Positions 25,754 to 34,513 of a stretch of 64,000 nucleotides of DNA are shown piece after piece (position 1 is the stretch's first letter; each line of letters opens with the position of its first letter). The DNA is from Pseudomonadota bacterium (GTDB taxonomy: Bacteria; Pseudomonadota; Alphaproteobacteria; Rhizobiales; Xanthobacteraceae). Under the pieces are notes generated by a model that saw only the letters and a list, made by a program, of their open reading frames with translations, made no database searches and was not told the DNA's origin. The DNA is taken from assembly GCA_023387735.1 (NCBI GenBank), contig JAEWHP010000025.1, forward strand, positions 1-64,000, written 5' to 3'. Position numbers and translations under genes: made by a program.

Positions 25754-26866
25754 ATGGCGACCCACAAACTGCTGCTTCTCCCCGGCGACGGCATCGGCCC
25801 CGAAGTGATGGGGGAGGTGCAGCGCCTGATCGACTGGCTGAACAAGCAGGGCATCGCGTCGTTCGAGACCGAGCAGGGCCTGGTCGGCGGCTCCGCCTAT
25901 GACGCCCACAAGGTGTCGATCTCGGAAGCCGACATGGACAAGGCCAAGGCGGCCGACGCCATCATCTTCGGCGCCGTCGGCGGCCCGAAATGGGACAGCG
26001 TGCCGTACGAGGTGCGGCCCGAAGCCGGTCTCCTCCGGCTGCGCAAGGATCTCGGCCTGTTCGCCAATCTGCGCCCCGCTGTGTGCTATCCGGCGCTGGC
26101 GGACGCTTCCAGCCTGAAGCGCGAGGCGGTCGAGGGCCTCGACATCATGATCGTCCGCGAACTCACCGGCGGCGTCTATTTCGGCGAGCCGAAGACCATC
26201 ACCGATCTCGGCAACGGCCAGAAGCGCGCCATCGACACGCAAGTCTACGACACCTACGAGATCGAGCGCATCGGCCGCGTCGCCTTCGACCTGGCGCGCA
26301 AGCGCCGCAACAAGGTGACCTCGATGGAGAAGCGCAACGTCATGAAGTCGGGCGTGCTCTGGAACGAGGTCATGACCCAGGTTCATGCGCGCGAATACAA
26401 GGACGTGACGCTGGAGCACCAGCTCGCCGATTCCGGCGGCATGATGCTGGTGAAGGCGCCGAAGCAGTTCGACGTCATCGTGACCGACAATCTGTTCGGC
26501 GACATGCTGTCTGACATCGCCGCGATGCTGACCGGCTCGCTCGGCATGCTGCCGTCGGCCTCGCTCGGCGAGATCGACGCCAAGACCAGGAAACGTCGCT
26601 CGCTGTTCGAGCCGGTGCACGGCTCGGCGCCCGATATCGCCGGCCGAGGTCTCGCCAACCCGATCGCGATGATCTCCTCGTTCGGAATGGCGCTGCGCTA
26701 CTCCTTCGACATGGGCGCGCTGGCCGACAAGGTCGATGCGGCCATCGCGGCGGTGCTCGCCAGCGGACTTCGCACCGCGGACATCAAGTCCGAGGGCACG
26801 TCGGATGTTTCGACCACGCAGATGGGCGAGGCGATTTTGAAGGAAGTGCAGAAGCTGCACGCGTAG
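25754..26866 (+). CDS. leuB: 3-isopropylmalate dehydrogenase
   Basis: A 370-residue NAD-dependent enzyme that oxidatively decarboxylates 3-isopropylmalate in leucine synthesis. It shows LLLPGDGIGPEVM (3-16), the substrate Arg cluster in LLRLRKDLGLFANLRP, VRELTGGVYFG, the catalytic Tyr/Lys region, and the NAD/metal motif NLFGDMLSDIAAMLTGSLGMLPSASLG beginning near 245. ATG 25754 follows AAGGACCTGCC. leuC and leuD are about 25-30 kb away in this window, so the pathway genes are dispersed. Confidence 0.97.
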   Translation: MATHKLLLLPGDGIGPEVMGEVQRLIDWLNKQGIASFETEQGLVGGSAYDAHKVSISEADMDKAKAADAIIFGAVGGPKWDSVPYEVRPEAGLLRLRKDLGLFANLRPAVCYPALADASSLKREAVEGLDIMIVRELTGGVYFGEPKTITDLGNGQKRAIDTQVYDTYEIERIGRVAFDLARKRRNKVTSMEKRNVMKSGVLWNEVMTQVHAREYKDVTLEHQLADSGGMMLVKAPKQFDVIVTDNLFGDMLSDIAAMLTGSLGMLPSASLGEIDAKTRKRRSLFEPVHGSAPDIAGRGLANPIAMISSFGMALRYSFDMGALADKVDAAIAAVLASGLRTADIKSEGTSDVSTTQMGEAILKEVQKLHA

Positions 26867-26869
26867 GTC

Positions 26870-26960
26870 CGTAGCCCGGGTGGAGCGAAGCGTAACCCGG
26901 GGTCTATCTCGCTAGCAGTTGGATTCCCGGATTTCGCTTCGCTCCATCCGGGCTACGGAT
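26870..26960. repeat. Inverted repeat (GTAGCCCGGGTGGAGCGAAG family)
   Basis: A 91-base palindromic element with arms GTAGCCCGGGTGGAGCGAAG and CTTCGCTCCATCCGGGCTAC. This repeat family is widespread between genes in Bradyrhizobiaceae. It lies just after leuB and ends 18 bases before the acyltransferase start. Confidence 0.8.
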
Positions 26961-26978
26961 CTTCGTCGGAGACCTTTC

Positions 26979-27623
26979 ATGGACGCGTCGCATCGCCCAA
27001 AACTCGCGGAGACCTTCGTCCATGAAACCGTGCGCCTTCGCGAAGCCAGGATCGGCCGGCGCTGCGAGGTGCTGCAAAACACCCGCGTCGAATATGCCTC
27101 GCTCGGCGACTACTCCTATCTCGGGGAGAATTGCGACGTCGCCGACGCCGAGATCGGAAAATTCACGGCGATTGCGAACTCAGTGCGGATCGGCGCGCCG
27201 AACCACCCGATGGGCCGGCCGTCGCAGCACCGTTTCACCTATTGCCCGGAATATTACGAGGCGACGGCCACGCGCGACCGCGATTTCTTTGCCGAGCGCC
27301 GCGGCGACCGGGTGATCGTTGGCAATGATTGCTGGATCGGCCATGCCGCCATCCTGCTGCCGGGCGTGACCGTCGGCGACGGCGCGGTGATCGCGGCGGG
27401 CGCCGTCGTCAGCCGCGATGTGCCTCCCTATACGATCGCAGGCGGCGTTCCGGCGCGGCCGATCCGCCAGCGCTTTTCCGATGAGGTCGCCGTGCGCCTG
27501 CGCCGCATCGCCTGGTGGACCTGGCCGGATGACGTCATCTTCGAGCGGCTCGGCGATTTTCGCTCCGAGGCCATCGAGGCGTTCTGCGAGCGCTATGACC
27601 CGGCAACCGGGGCAAATAGATGA
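26979..27623 (+). CDS. Hexapeptide-repeat acyltransferase (DapH/GlmU-related, phosphonate-type)
   Basis: A 214-residue left-handed beta-helix transferase. Hexapeptide rungs run from about 20 (VRLREARIGRRCEV) to 155, interrupted by a loop around FTYCPEYYEATATRDRDFF, and end with VIAAGAVVSRDVPPYTIAGG followed by a helical tail. The layout and the WIGHAAILLPGVTVG block match the transferase-hexapeptide proteins associated with phosphonate metabolism, though no phn gene is in view. It probably acetylates a small amine or sugar. The start at 26979 gives the conserved length; no clear ribosome binding site. Confidence 0.83.
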   Translation: MDASHRPKLAETFVHETVRLREARIGRRCEVLQNTRVEYASLGDYSYLGENCDVADAEIGKFTAIANSVRIGAPNHPMGRPSQHRFTYCPEYYEATATRDRDFFAERRGDRVIVGNDCWIGHAAILLPGVTVGDGAVIAAGAVVSRDVPPYTIAGGVPARPIRQRFSDEVAVRLRRIAWWTWPDDVIFERLGDFRSEAIEAFCERYDPATGANR

Positions 27624-27640
27624 AGACATCAAGAAATAAA

Positions 27641-27665
27641 TGCCCGGTCTTGACCGGGCACTTTT
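27641..27665 (+). terminator. Hairpin terminator
   Basis: TGCCCGGTC, a two-base loop, GACCGGGCA, then CTTTT. It lies 17 bases after the acyltransferase stop. On the minus strand the hairpin is followed by TTTATTT, so it may also terminate the convergent gene that ends at 27678. Confidence 0.8.
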
Positions 27666-27677
27666 CAGCGGCGCTAT

Positions 27678-28061
27678 CTATCGATAGGGGATCGGGATCC
27701 ACTCCGAGTAGCCACCCATATCCGACGGCGGGTTGAGCGGCTGGCGGTCGATCGGCCGGTTGAGGTTTTCACGCGCGAACGACGGGTAGCCGATCGCCGG
27801 CGGGATGGCGTAGTCCATGAACTTGCGATCGCCCGGCAGGACTTCCGTGCCGGCATCGAGCCACGAGCGCGTGGTGACGTAAACGCGGGTACGGCCCTGC
27901 TGGTATGAGCGGTTGGGACCGCTGGTGCCGTAATAGGGACGCCCGTCCCGGTCATACTGCTGTCTGGACTGGGCGTCTGCGGAGGTCGCGCCGACCGCGA
28001 CGAGGACCGCCGTAGCAAGCAACATCGCGAGCTTGCTCGCAGCAGGGAATTTTCGGGTCAT
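27678..28061 (-). CDS. Small secreted protein of unknown function
   Basis: A 127-residue exported protein. The first 32 residues are a signal peptide (basic start MTRKFP, core LAMLLATAVLVAVGA, cleavage near ADAQS). The mature part is rich in Tyr, Arg, Asp and Pro and contains RVYVTTRSWLDAGTEVLPGD and a conserved-looking carboxyl end GGYSEWIPIPYR. Proteins with this TEVLPGDRKF block are common in Bradyrhizobium but uncharacterised. The ATG at 28061 is chosen because it begins the signal peptide. Confidence 0.78.
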   Translation of the reverse strand: MTRKFPAASKLAMLLATAVLVAVGATSADAQSRQQYDRDGRPYYGTSGPNRSYQQGRTRVYVTTRSWLDAGTEVLPGDRKFMDYAIPPAIGYPSFARENLNRPIDRQPLNPPSDMGGYSEWIPIPYR

Positions 28062-28270
28062 TGCATCCTCGTCATTGTCCGCCGTTGCGGCGGCTGGCGC
28101 ATCGCCAAATCTGGTTACCGGCATTGTAGCCGTGACGGGGCCGCCGTCGCTAGGTCAATTGCGCCACACCGTGCCGGAATAATGCAATGCGGCGCGAGAA
28201 AGTTTCATGAAAACCAGTGCCTTGGCCGGATGATGCCACAATTTCGTAGGCAGGCCCCCGAATACCGGCG

Positions 28271-29011
28271 CTAAAGCCCACCGCGGAGCCGGGGGGGTTC
28301 GGCAATCGTGACCCAATCCGCCGATGCGGCGCTGGCCGCGCAATCGCTGCGCCGGAGCTCAGCACGGGCGAACAATTCCACCAGCTTCGCATCGTTTCCG
28401 GCCGACAGCAGGACGAGGCGGTTGAGCAGGCAGCCGACCGCGGCGCGGCGGGCCGGGACATCGTCGCCCTGGCACGACCAGCCGGCGATCTGCAAAGGCA
28501 GATCGTTGATCCGCTTGATAAATCCAAGGCAGGCCCGGCCGTCATCGGCGCTACCGGAGGGGCCGCGCAGCGTCACCGGGCCGAACTTGCTGGCGATCAG
28601 CCCGGCGGCTTCGCGCTCCGGCGTACCATCGCGATCTATCCCGGCGAAAGGCCCGGCCGGCACGAGGCCTCGCTCGCGGAATTCGCCGCCAAGTCGGTAG
28701 ATTTCGAGCTCGGCGACCGCCTTTCCGTCGGCGGAGATCCAGCGCAGGGTATCCTTGCGGCCCCCCTCGGGGTGCCGGAAGATTTCGTAGACCTCTGTTT
28801 TGTCGTGCAAATTGGCCTGCCCGACGGCAAATGCCCGCGCCGGAGGCTCGACCCGGCTCCAGCCGCCCTTGGTGGAGGGCGCAGCCACGATCGCATCGGG
28901 CAGCGCGTTGCAGAGGGCGAGACCCAGGATGGCGAGCAGGGCCAGCGCCATGCCATAGGCGCTGAGCCGGGCCAGCGTGCCGCGGACCTCATCCGCAAAG
29001 CCGATCAGCAC
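28271..29011 (-). CDS. Membrane-anchored conserved hypothetical protein
   Basis: A 246-residue protein with one hydrophobic segment near residues 19-38 (YGMALALLAILGLALCNAL), likely a signal anchor, followed by a periplasmic domain containing GWSRVEPPARAFAV and paired Cys residues (RACLGFIKR, GWSCQGDD, AVGCLLNR, RRSDCAAS) that could form disulfides. The start is a GTG without a clear ribosome binding site, and an ATG at residue 21 is possible. I do not recognise its function. Confidence 0.7.
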   Translation of the reverse strand: MLIGFADEVRGTLARLSAYGMALALLAILGLALCNALPDAIVAAPSTKGGWSRVEPPARAFAVGQANLHDKTEVYEIFRHPEGGRKDTLRWISADGKAVAELEIYRLGGEFRERGLVPAGPFAGIDRDGTPEREAAGLIASKFGPVTLRGPSGSADDGRACLGFIKRINDLPLQIAGWSCQGDDVPARRAAVGCLLNRLVLLSAGNDAKLVELFARAELRRSDCAASAASADWVTIAEPPRLRGGL

Positions 29012-29174
29012 CGGGAGGGTTCTCGCGATGTATTATGGGAACTGGCCGGACCGGCCCGAAACGGATGCATGAAACGCCAAACATTGTGTAATCCGCGTTT
29101 CTCGCATAGAAGCGCTGCCTCTTCCCTTTCCGCAACACGCGGCGGGGTCGGCATTTTTCCTCGGAGAGTGAACG

Positions 29175-30209
29175 ATGGGTTACAAAGTCGCTGTCGTCGG
29201 TGCGACCGGCAATGTCGGTCGGGAAATGCTCAACATTCTCGACGAACGCAAATTCCCCGCCGACGAGGTGGTGGTGCTGGCCTCGCGCCGCAGCGTCGGT
29301 GTCGAAGTGTCGTATGGCGACCGTACCCTGAAGGTCAAAGCGCTCGAGCATTACGATTTTTCCGACGTCGACATCTGCCTGATGTCGGCCGGTGGCTCGG
29401 TATCAAAGGAATGGTCGCCGAAGATCGGCGCTGCGGGTGCGGTCGTGATCGACAATTCGTCGGCCTGGCGGATGGACCCGGACGTACCGCTGATCGTGCC
29501 GGAAGTGAACGCGGCCGCCATTGCGGGCTTTGCCAAGAAGAACATCATCGCCAATCCGAACTGCTCGACCGCGCAACTGGTCGTGGCGCTGAAGCCGTTG
29601 CACGACAAGGCCACCATCAAGCGCGTCGTGGTCGCGACCTATCAGTCGGTCTCGGGCGCCGGCAAGGATGCGATGGACGAACTGTTCTCGCAGACCAAGG
29701 CGGTCTACACCAATGACGAGCTGATCAACAAGAAATTCCCCAAGCGTATCGCCTTCAACGTCATCCCCGAGATCGACGTGTTCATGGAGGACGGCTACAC
29801 CAAGGAAGAATGGAAGATGATGGCGGAGACCAAGAAGATTCTTGATCCCAAGATCAAGCTCTCCGCCACCTGCGTGCGGGTGCCGGTGTTCGTTGGGCAC
29901 TCCGAGGCGGTGAACATCGAATTCGAGAATCCGATCACGGCCGACGATGCGCGCAACATCCTGCGCAATGCGCCGGGTTGCCTCGTGATCGACAAGCACG
30001 AGCCCGGCGGCTACGTCACGCCCTACGAGGCGGCCGGCGAGGATGCCACCTATATCAGCCGCATCCGCGAGGATGCCACCGTCGAGAACGGTCTGGCGCT
30101 GTGGTGCGTCTCCGACAATCTGCGCAAGGGCGCGGCGCTCAACGCCGTGCAGATCGCCGAAGCGCTGATCAACCGCAAGCTGATCAGCGCAAAGAAGCAG
30201 GCGGCGTAG
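29175..30209 (+). CDS. asd: Aspartate-semialdehyde dehydrogenase
   Basis: A 344-residue enzyme reducing aspartyl phosphate to the semialdehyde at the branch to lysine, methionine, threonine and peptidoglycan precursors. It has the NADP motif GATGNVGREML (8-18), the catalytic Cys in NPNCSTAQL (about 130), the substrate Arg/Lys region SVSGAGKDAMDEL, and the catalytic His in RVPVFVGHSEAVNIEFE. The ATG at 29175 follows GGAGAGTGAACG. Length is normal for the family. Confidence 0.97.
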   Translation: MGYKVAVVGATGNVGREMLNILDERKFPADEVVVLASRRSVGVEVSYGDRTLKVKALEHYDFSDVDICLMSAGGSVSKEWSPKIGAAGAVVIDNSSAWRMDPDVPLIVPEVNAAAIAGFAKKNIIANPNCSTAQLVVALKPLHDKATIKRVVVATYQSVSGAGKDAMDELFSQTKAVYTNDELINKKFPKRIAFNVIPEIDVFMEDGYTKEEWKMMAETKKILDPKIKLSATCVRVPVFVGHSEAVNIEFENPITADDARNILRNAPGCLVIDKHEPGGYVTPYEAAGEDATYISRIREDATVENGLALWCVSDNLRKGAALNAVQIAEALINRKLISAKKQAA

Positions 30210-30225
30210 GCTTGAAGCAACGATG

Positions 30226-30327
30226 AACCCTCATGGTGAGGAGGCGCGTAGCGCCGTCTCGAACCATGAGGCCGCGCTGGTGCCATTCATCCTTCGAGAC
30301 GCCGCTGCGCGGCTCCTCAGGATGAGG
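30226..30327. repeat. Inverted intergenic repeat (CTCATGGTGAGGAGGCGC family)
   Basis: A roughly 100-base element with CTCATGGTGAGGAGGCGC near its left end and GGCTCCTCAGGATGAG at its right, containing CGTCTCGAACCATGAG and CATCCTTCGAGACG arms. This repeat is abundant in Bradyrhizobium. It lies between the convergent asd and carbonic anhydrase genes. Confidence 0.78.
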
Positions 30328-30386
30328 TCCGACATTTCTGGTTAGGCATTGCGCGCCGCGCCTTTGCCCGCACTGCGCACGCAGGG

Positions 30387-31037
30387 TTAGCCCTCCGCTT
30401 CCCGTACGCTTCTGAATTCCTTCGTCGCCTTGTCGAGCACGAACAGCGAGCCCTCGGCGACGCCGAAATAGGCGCCGTGCAACTGCATCTCGCCTTTCTC
30501 GACGCGGCTGCGTACGAACGGGAATGTCATCAGGTTTTCGAGGCTGCGGAAGATCGCGGCCTTTTCGATTCTGACCACGAAATCCTGTATCGCCTCGTGT
30601 TCGCGCTGCTCGACGACCTCGCCCGGCTTGATGAACATCGCCATCCAGCGGCCGATGAAATCGCCCGGCGACAGAGGGTCGATCTTGTCGATGAAGGCGC
30701 GGATGCCGCCGCACTGGGCGTGGCCGAGCACCACGACGTGCTGGATGCGCAGCACGTTAACGGCGTATTCCAGCGCGGCCGAGACGCCATGGGCGCCGCC
30801 GTCCGGCTGATAGACCGGCACCAGGTTGGCGACATTGCGCACCACGAATAATTCGCCGGGCCCGGCGTCAAAAATCACTTCCGGCGAGACGCGGGAATCG
30901 CAGCAGCCGACCACCATCACCGCCGGCGACTGGCCACGCTCGGAAAGTTCCCGGTAGCGGGACTGCTCGGTCGGGAGGCGCTGGGTGGTGAAGGCGCGAT
31001 AGCCGTCGAGCAGATGTTTCGGGAATGATGCTACCAT
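30387..31037 (-). CDS. Beta-class carbonic anhydrase
   Basis: A 216-residue zinc enzyme interconverting CO2 and bicarbonate. The zinc ligands are present: Cys and Asp in VGCCDSRVSP (about 44-51) and His and Cys in VLGHAQCGGIRA (about 104-111). GGAHGVSAALEYAVNVL and the carboxyl-terminal YFGVAEGSLFVLD are typical of the class. ATG 31037 is preferred; an ATG at 31064 would add nine residues. It is divergent from the CitE-like gene. Confidence 0.94.
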   Translation of the reverse strand: MVASFPKHLLDGYRAFTTQRLPTEQSRYRELSERGQSPAVMVVGCCDSRVSPEVIFDAGPGELFVVRNVANLVPVYQPDGGAHGVSAALEYAVNVLRIQHVVVLGHAQCGGIRAFIDKIDPLSPGDFIGRWMAMFIKPGEVVEQREHEAIQDFVVRIEKAAIFRSLENLMTFPFVRSRVEKGEMQLHGAYFGVAEGSLFVLDKATKEFRSVREAEG

Positions 31038-31156
31038 GGATCTCTCTGCCTCTTGCTGGTGCATGCCTAACCATAAGCCAGTGACCGGAACAAGGCTTTC
31101 GGCGCCCGGCTTGAAATGTTAGGGCGAGGGACCCAAACGCCTCAAGGAACCAGCCC

Positions 31157-32035
31157 ATGACCCGTCCGCGCCGCAGCCTGTTGTTCATGCCCGGATCGAA
31201 CGCGCGGGCGCTGGAAAAGGCGCGCAATCTGCCGGCCGACGGCATCATCCTGGACCTCGAGGATTCGGTGGCGCCGGATGCCAAGGCCGTGGCCCGCGAC
31301 CAGATCGCAAAAGCCATCGCGGCTGGCGGGTTCGGCAAGCGCGAAGTGCTGATCCGGGTCAACAGCCTCGATACGCCGTGGTGGGTCGATGACGTCACCA
31401 TGGCCGGCAAGGCCCGGCCCGACGGCATCCTGGTTCCCAAGGTTTCCACCGTCGCCGACCTCAACGCCATCGCCAACCGACTGAGCGACATCAACGCCGA
31501 TATGTCGATCCGGGTCTGGGCCATGCTCGAAACCGCGCGCGGGGTGCTGGACGCCGACAAGCTCGCGGCCGCGTCGCGAGACTCGGAGATGAGACTCGCG
31601 GGCTTCGTGTTCGGACCCAATGATATCTCGCGCGAGACCCGCATTCGCATGCAGCCGGGCCGCGCGGCGATGATCCCGATGATCACGCATTGCGTGCTGG
31701 CGACGCGCGCGCACGGGCTCGAGATCCTCGACGGCCCCTACAGCGACATCAGCAATATCGACGGCTTTGCGGTCGAATGCGCACAGGGCCGCGATCTCGG
31801 GTTCGACGGCAAGACGCTGATCCATCCAAGCCATATCGAGGCGTGCAACGCCATCTTCACGCCGCCGGCCGAGGAGGTCGAGCAGGCGCGCAAGATCATC
31901 GCCGCGTTCGAAAAGCCGGAAAACGCCTCACGCGGCGCGATCCAACTCGACGGGCGGATGGTGGAGCGGCTGCATGCCGACATGGCAAGGCGCACGATCG
32001 CGATCGCGGATGCGATCGCGGCAATGGGGCATTAG
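31157..32035 (+). CDS. HpcH/HpaI aldolase/citrate lyase (CitE-like) family protein
   Basis: A 292-residue TIM-barrel lyase. Motifs are RSLLFMPGSNARALEKARNL (5-24), the metal and substrate Arg/Asp in GIILDLEDSVAP (about 30-41), the catalytic Glu in WAMLETARGVLDADKL (about 118), and GFVFGPNDISRETR (about 152) with the second metal ligand. Members act as malyl- or citramalyl-CoA lyases or CitE-like enzymes; the exact acyl-CoA is not determinable. It starts soon after an AAGGAACCAGCC sequence. Confidence 0.88.
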   Translation: MTRPRRSLLFMPGSNARALEKARNLPADGIILDLEDSVAPDAKAVARDQIAKAIAAGGFGKREVLIRVNSLDTPWWVDDVTMAGKARPDGILVPKVSTVADLNAIANRLSDINADMSIRVWAMLETARGVLDADKLAAASRDSEMRLAGFVFGPNDISRETRIRMQPGRAAMIPMITHCVLATRAHGLEILDGPYSDISNIDGFAVECAQGRDLGFDGKTLIHPSHIEACNAIFTPPAEEVEQARKIIAAFEKPENASRGAIQLDGRMVERLHADMARRTIAIADAIAAMGH

Positions 32036-32043
32036 CTGGAGGG

Positions 32044-32391
32044 TTAGCTGCGCTTCAGGCTCAGGATGTAGTTGACGAGATCGTCGGCCTGATCGGGCAT
32101 GATGATGAGGTTGGGCATCCGGTGATGGCTGGTCTTCATGAAGACCTTCAGCGAGAGCGCCGTGGTCGAAGTCCGGTTGGCGATGGTGACGAAGTCCCTT
32201 GCGCGGCCCTTCGCGCCGGCGGCATCGATCGCGTGACAATCCTTGCACCAGGCTTCGGCGAGACGATATCCGGCAGCTGTGGTCTCCGGAGACAGCGGGG
32301 CGCCGCTCGCGCCGCGTACCCGCAGCAACAACAGCACTGCAAGCGCGCAGAGAATCGCGATCGATACGTGCAACCAGACGGAGCGCGTCAT
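32044..32391 (-). CDS. Membrane-anchored class I cytochrome c
   Basis: A 115-residue monohaem cytochrome. Residues 6-25 form an uncleaved or cleaved signal helix (WLHVSIAILCALAVLLLLRV). The haem-binding CKDCH is at about 49-53, and the distal Met lies in HHRMPNLIIMP near 91. It would carry electrons in the periplasm. It converges with the CitE-like gene, eight bases apart, and has a DUF6455 gene upstream on the same strand, 32 bases away. Confidence 0.9.
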   Translation of the reverse strand: MTRSVWLHVSIAILCALAVLLLLRVRGASGAPLSPETTAAGYRLAEAWCKDCHAIDAAGAKGRARDFVTIANRTSTTALSLKVFMKTSHHRMPNLIIMPDQADDLVNYILSLKRS

Positions 32392-32423
32392 TTTTTCAGC
32401 TCATGCAAGAGCCACGGTGCCGG

Positions 32424-32840
32424 CTATTGCGGGTTCACCCGCGGGCCGAGGCTGTCGATCGTGGGAGCGTTGCCGCAATACTCTTCGTAATGCGCGGCGG
32501 CGGTACCGGCGGCGAGATCGCGGTCGCACTGGCGCTTGTGGCTGCACATTGCGCAGACCCGTTCCATATCGCGCAGCACCAGCGGCTCGGTTCGCGCCAG
32601 CGCGTCCTGGTCGATTCCGAGCGCGACAAGCATCTTGGGCAGTTCGTCGGCGGCATGCGGCCCCTGGCGGACCAGGGCCTCAAGGTCGGCGGACGTCATC
32701 CGCAATTCGCCCGCGATTTGGTTGAAATTTGCAGCATCCATCTCGCGCATTTCCCGCAGCTCGCGCCGGTGCTTCAGCCAGTCGCCAAAACTGTCGACCA
32801 CGCGGCCGACGACGGTAGAGGGCTTTTCCTGAACGGTCAT
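32424..32840 (-). CDS. DUF6455 family Cys-rich protein
   Basis: A 138-residue soluble protein. The first 55 residues are helical (GRVVDSFGDWLKHRRELREM). The middle is the family core (NFNQIAGELRMTSADLEALV), and a carboxyl Cys motif CAMCSHKRQCDRD plus EEYCGNAPTI suggests metal or Fe-S binding. The family occurs widely in rhizobia without known function. ATG 32840 is used because an upstream in-frame start would add a low-quality lead. Likely co-transcribed with the cytochrome c gene downstream. Confidence 0.82.
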   Translation of the reverse strand: MTVQEKPSTVVGRVVDSFGDWLKHRRELREMREMDAANFNQIAGELRMTSADLEALVRQGPHAADELPKMLVALGIDQDALARTEPLVLRDMERVCAMCSHKRQCDRDLAAGTAAAHYEEYCGNAPTIDSLGPRVNPQ

Positions 32841-32940
32841 GGCACGGCTCCCTTTACGGCTATCTCGGCTGTAATGCGCCAAGGTGCGCACAAATGGAGT
32901 GAGCGTCGTTGCGCCAGATCAAATTGGGGTGGGAAGGCTT

Positions 32941-33071
32941 TCTTCCTTCTCCCCTTGTGGGAGAGGTGGCGCGAAGTGCCGGATGAGGGGTCCTCTCAAC
33001 GGCCACGACTCGCGGAGAGAACCCCTCATCCGCCTCCGCTTCGCTCCGGCACCTTCTCCCACAAGGGGAGA
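32941..33071. repeat. Interrupted palindromic intergenic repeat (CCTTCTCCCACAAGGGGAGA family)
   Basis: The left arm TCTTCCTTCTCCCCTTGTGG begins at 32941. Inner arms are GGATGAGGGGT and ACCCCTCATCC. The right arm CACCTTCTCCCACAAGGGGA is cut off after 33071. The missing outer right end, AGGGAAGAG following TCCCACAAGGGGAGA, is found instead at 50539-50562, which shows that foreign DNA split the repeat. Confidence 0.8.
33057..33071. other. Candidate attL core
   Basis: TCCCACAAGGGGAGA, the left copy of a 15-bp direct repeat. It is the right arm of the intergenic palindrome, after which the sequence changes to CTTGGCAACC and no longer follows the palindrome. The integrase start lies 137 bases further in. 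Confidence 0.7.
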
Positions 33072-33207
33072 CTTGGCAACCTTTTATCCCCCATGGTACC
33101 CTCTCAGGGTTTCGTAACCCCCTGATTTTGCTGATGTGGACCCCATTACACCCCACTGAGCCACATACCGCATCAGACACACTTTCAGGACATTGAAAGG
33201 GACACTG
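33072..33207. other. Element left end, integrase leader
   Basis: A noncoding stretch between the candidate attL and the integrase. It holds a near-palindrome around CAGGGTTTCGTAACCCCCTG (33105-33124), which might be an integrase arm site or operator, and the ribosome binding site GAAAGGGA before ATG 33208. No promoter boxes are clear. Confidence 0.4.
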
Positions 33208-34443
33208 ATGGCACGCGCCGTTTATTCGAACCCGCTCCGCAACCGAACCAACCGGCTTCGATTGGTGCAGCGAAAAAAGCCGTACAAGACCTTGATCAGT
33301 CCTGGTGTCCATCTCTGCTACCGGCGCAATGAGGGCGCGGGTACGTGGTCTGTGCAGGCAGGCTGGCTGAAGCGTTTCGCGCTCGCCGACGATCACGAGG
33401 AAGCCAACGGCAAAACCGTGATGAACTTTTTTGAAGCGTCGCAAGCGGCGCTAAAGCTGGCGCGCGGCAACGAAGACAGCGGCAAGCCGGTCACGGTCGC
33501 CGAAGCGGTTGAAGCCTACAAGACCGACCTGCAGCAGCGTGGCGCTGCGGTCTACAACGCCAGCCTTGTGCAAAAACATCTGCCGTCCGATCTGGCTTCA
33601 AAGACGGTTTTGGTGCTCAAGGATACGGACCTGCGCAAATGGCACAGCGAACTCGTCTCGCCGAAGTTCAAGCTTTCATCAGCTAACCGGGTCGCCAAAT
33701 CGATGAAGGCCGCGCTGCGGCTGGCGGCAACACGCGACAAGCGAATCAACAATGCTCACGCGTGGCGCGTTGGCCTGAAGCCGCTGAAGCCAGCGAAAGA
33801 GGTGAGCAAGGCGAAAGGCGTCAAGGCCAAGGTTGCAGTCCGAGATAATTACTGGATCAACGACCAGACCGTTAATGCCATCATCGCAGGGTGCTACGAG
33901 GAAGGTGCGGACTTTGGTGCGATCATTCACACACTGGCGGAAACCGGGACGCGTGAAAGCCAAGCGCTGAAGCTGTACCCGGCTGACGTGATCACCAAGA
34001 AAGACGGCAAGCCCGTGCCGCCCAAGCTGTTACTGTGGACTTCTAACAAGGGTGATCCGGACCGTACGGAAGAACAGCGCGCGGTTGCGATCTCGCCGAA
34101 GCTGGCCAAGGTGCTGCAGGAACGTGCTGTTGCACGTGGCCCGAATGAACCGTTGTTTGACCGGCTGTGGGGAATGTCGGCGCGATTCCGCGTCGTGCTG
34201 AAACGCCTTGGCCTCGATGAAACGTTGACGCCTTACACGTTGAGGCATTCATCTATCATCAGGCAGATTTTCGCGAACAAGCCTTTGCGGCTGGTCGCGT
34301 TCGATCACGATACGTCAGTGGCCGAAATCGAGCGCACGTATGGGCGCTATCTGGAATTGGCGAAAGCAGAGGATGAAGCGATGTCGCGCGTTGGCATGCT
34401 CGCCGACACGTCCGCCGACAACGTCGTGCAACTGGCGTCCTAA
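33208..34443 (+). CDS. Tyrosine-family site-specific integrase
   Basis: A 411-residue phage-type recombinase. The amino third is basic, with an arm-binding-like segment. A SAM-like core-binding domain lies around residues 90-180 (VAEAVEAYKTDLQQRG), and the catalytic domain contains the first Arg in LAETGTRESQALKLYPADV (about 249), HSSIIRQ after YTLR (His-x-x-Arg-type box II), and a terminal FDHDTSVAEIERTYGRYLE holding the Tyr nucleophile. Box II reads LRHSSI, a common variant. It is adjacent to the candidate attL, as expected for the element's own integrase. Start chosen for the ribosome binding site GAAAGGGA. Confidence 0.93.
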   Translation: MARAVYSNPLRNRTNRLRLVQRKKPYKTLISPGVHLCYRRNEGAGTWSVQAGWLKRFALADDHEEANGKTVMNFFEASQAALKLARGNEDSGKPVTVAEAVEAYKTDLQQRGAAVYNASLVQKHLPSDLASKTVLVLKDTDLRKWHSELVSPKFKLSSANRVAKSMKAALRLAATRDKRINNAHAWRVGLKPLKPAKEVSKAKGVKAKVAVRDNYWINDQTVNAIIAGCYEEGADFGAIIHTLAETGTRESQALKLYPADVITKKDGKPVPPKLLLWTSNKGDPDRTEEQRAVAISPKLAKVLQERAVARGPNEPLFDRLWGMSARFRVVLKRLGLDETLTPYTLRHSSIIRQIFANKPLRLVAFDHDTSVAEIERTYGRYLELAKAEDEAMSRVGMLADTSADNVVQLAS

Positions 34444-34513
34444 CTAACAAAGCGGCCGACCGTAGCGCGGGAACGCTATCGACCGGCCTGACCTCACCAC
34501 GAAGGGAAGTTTC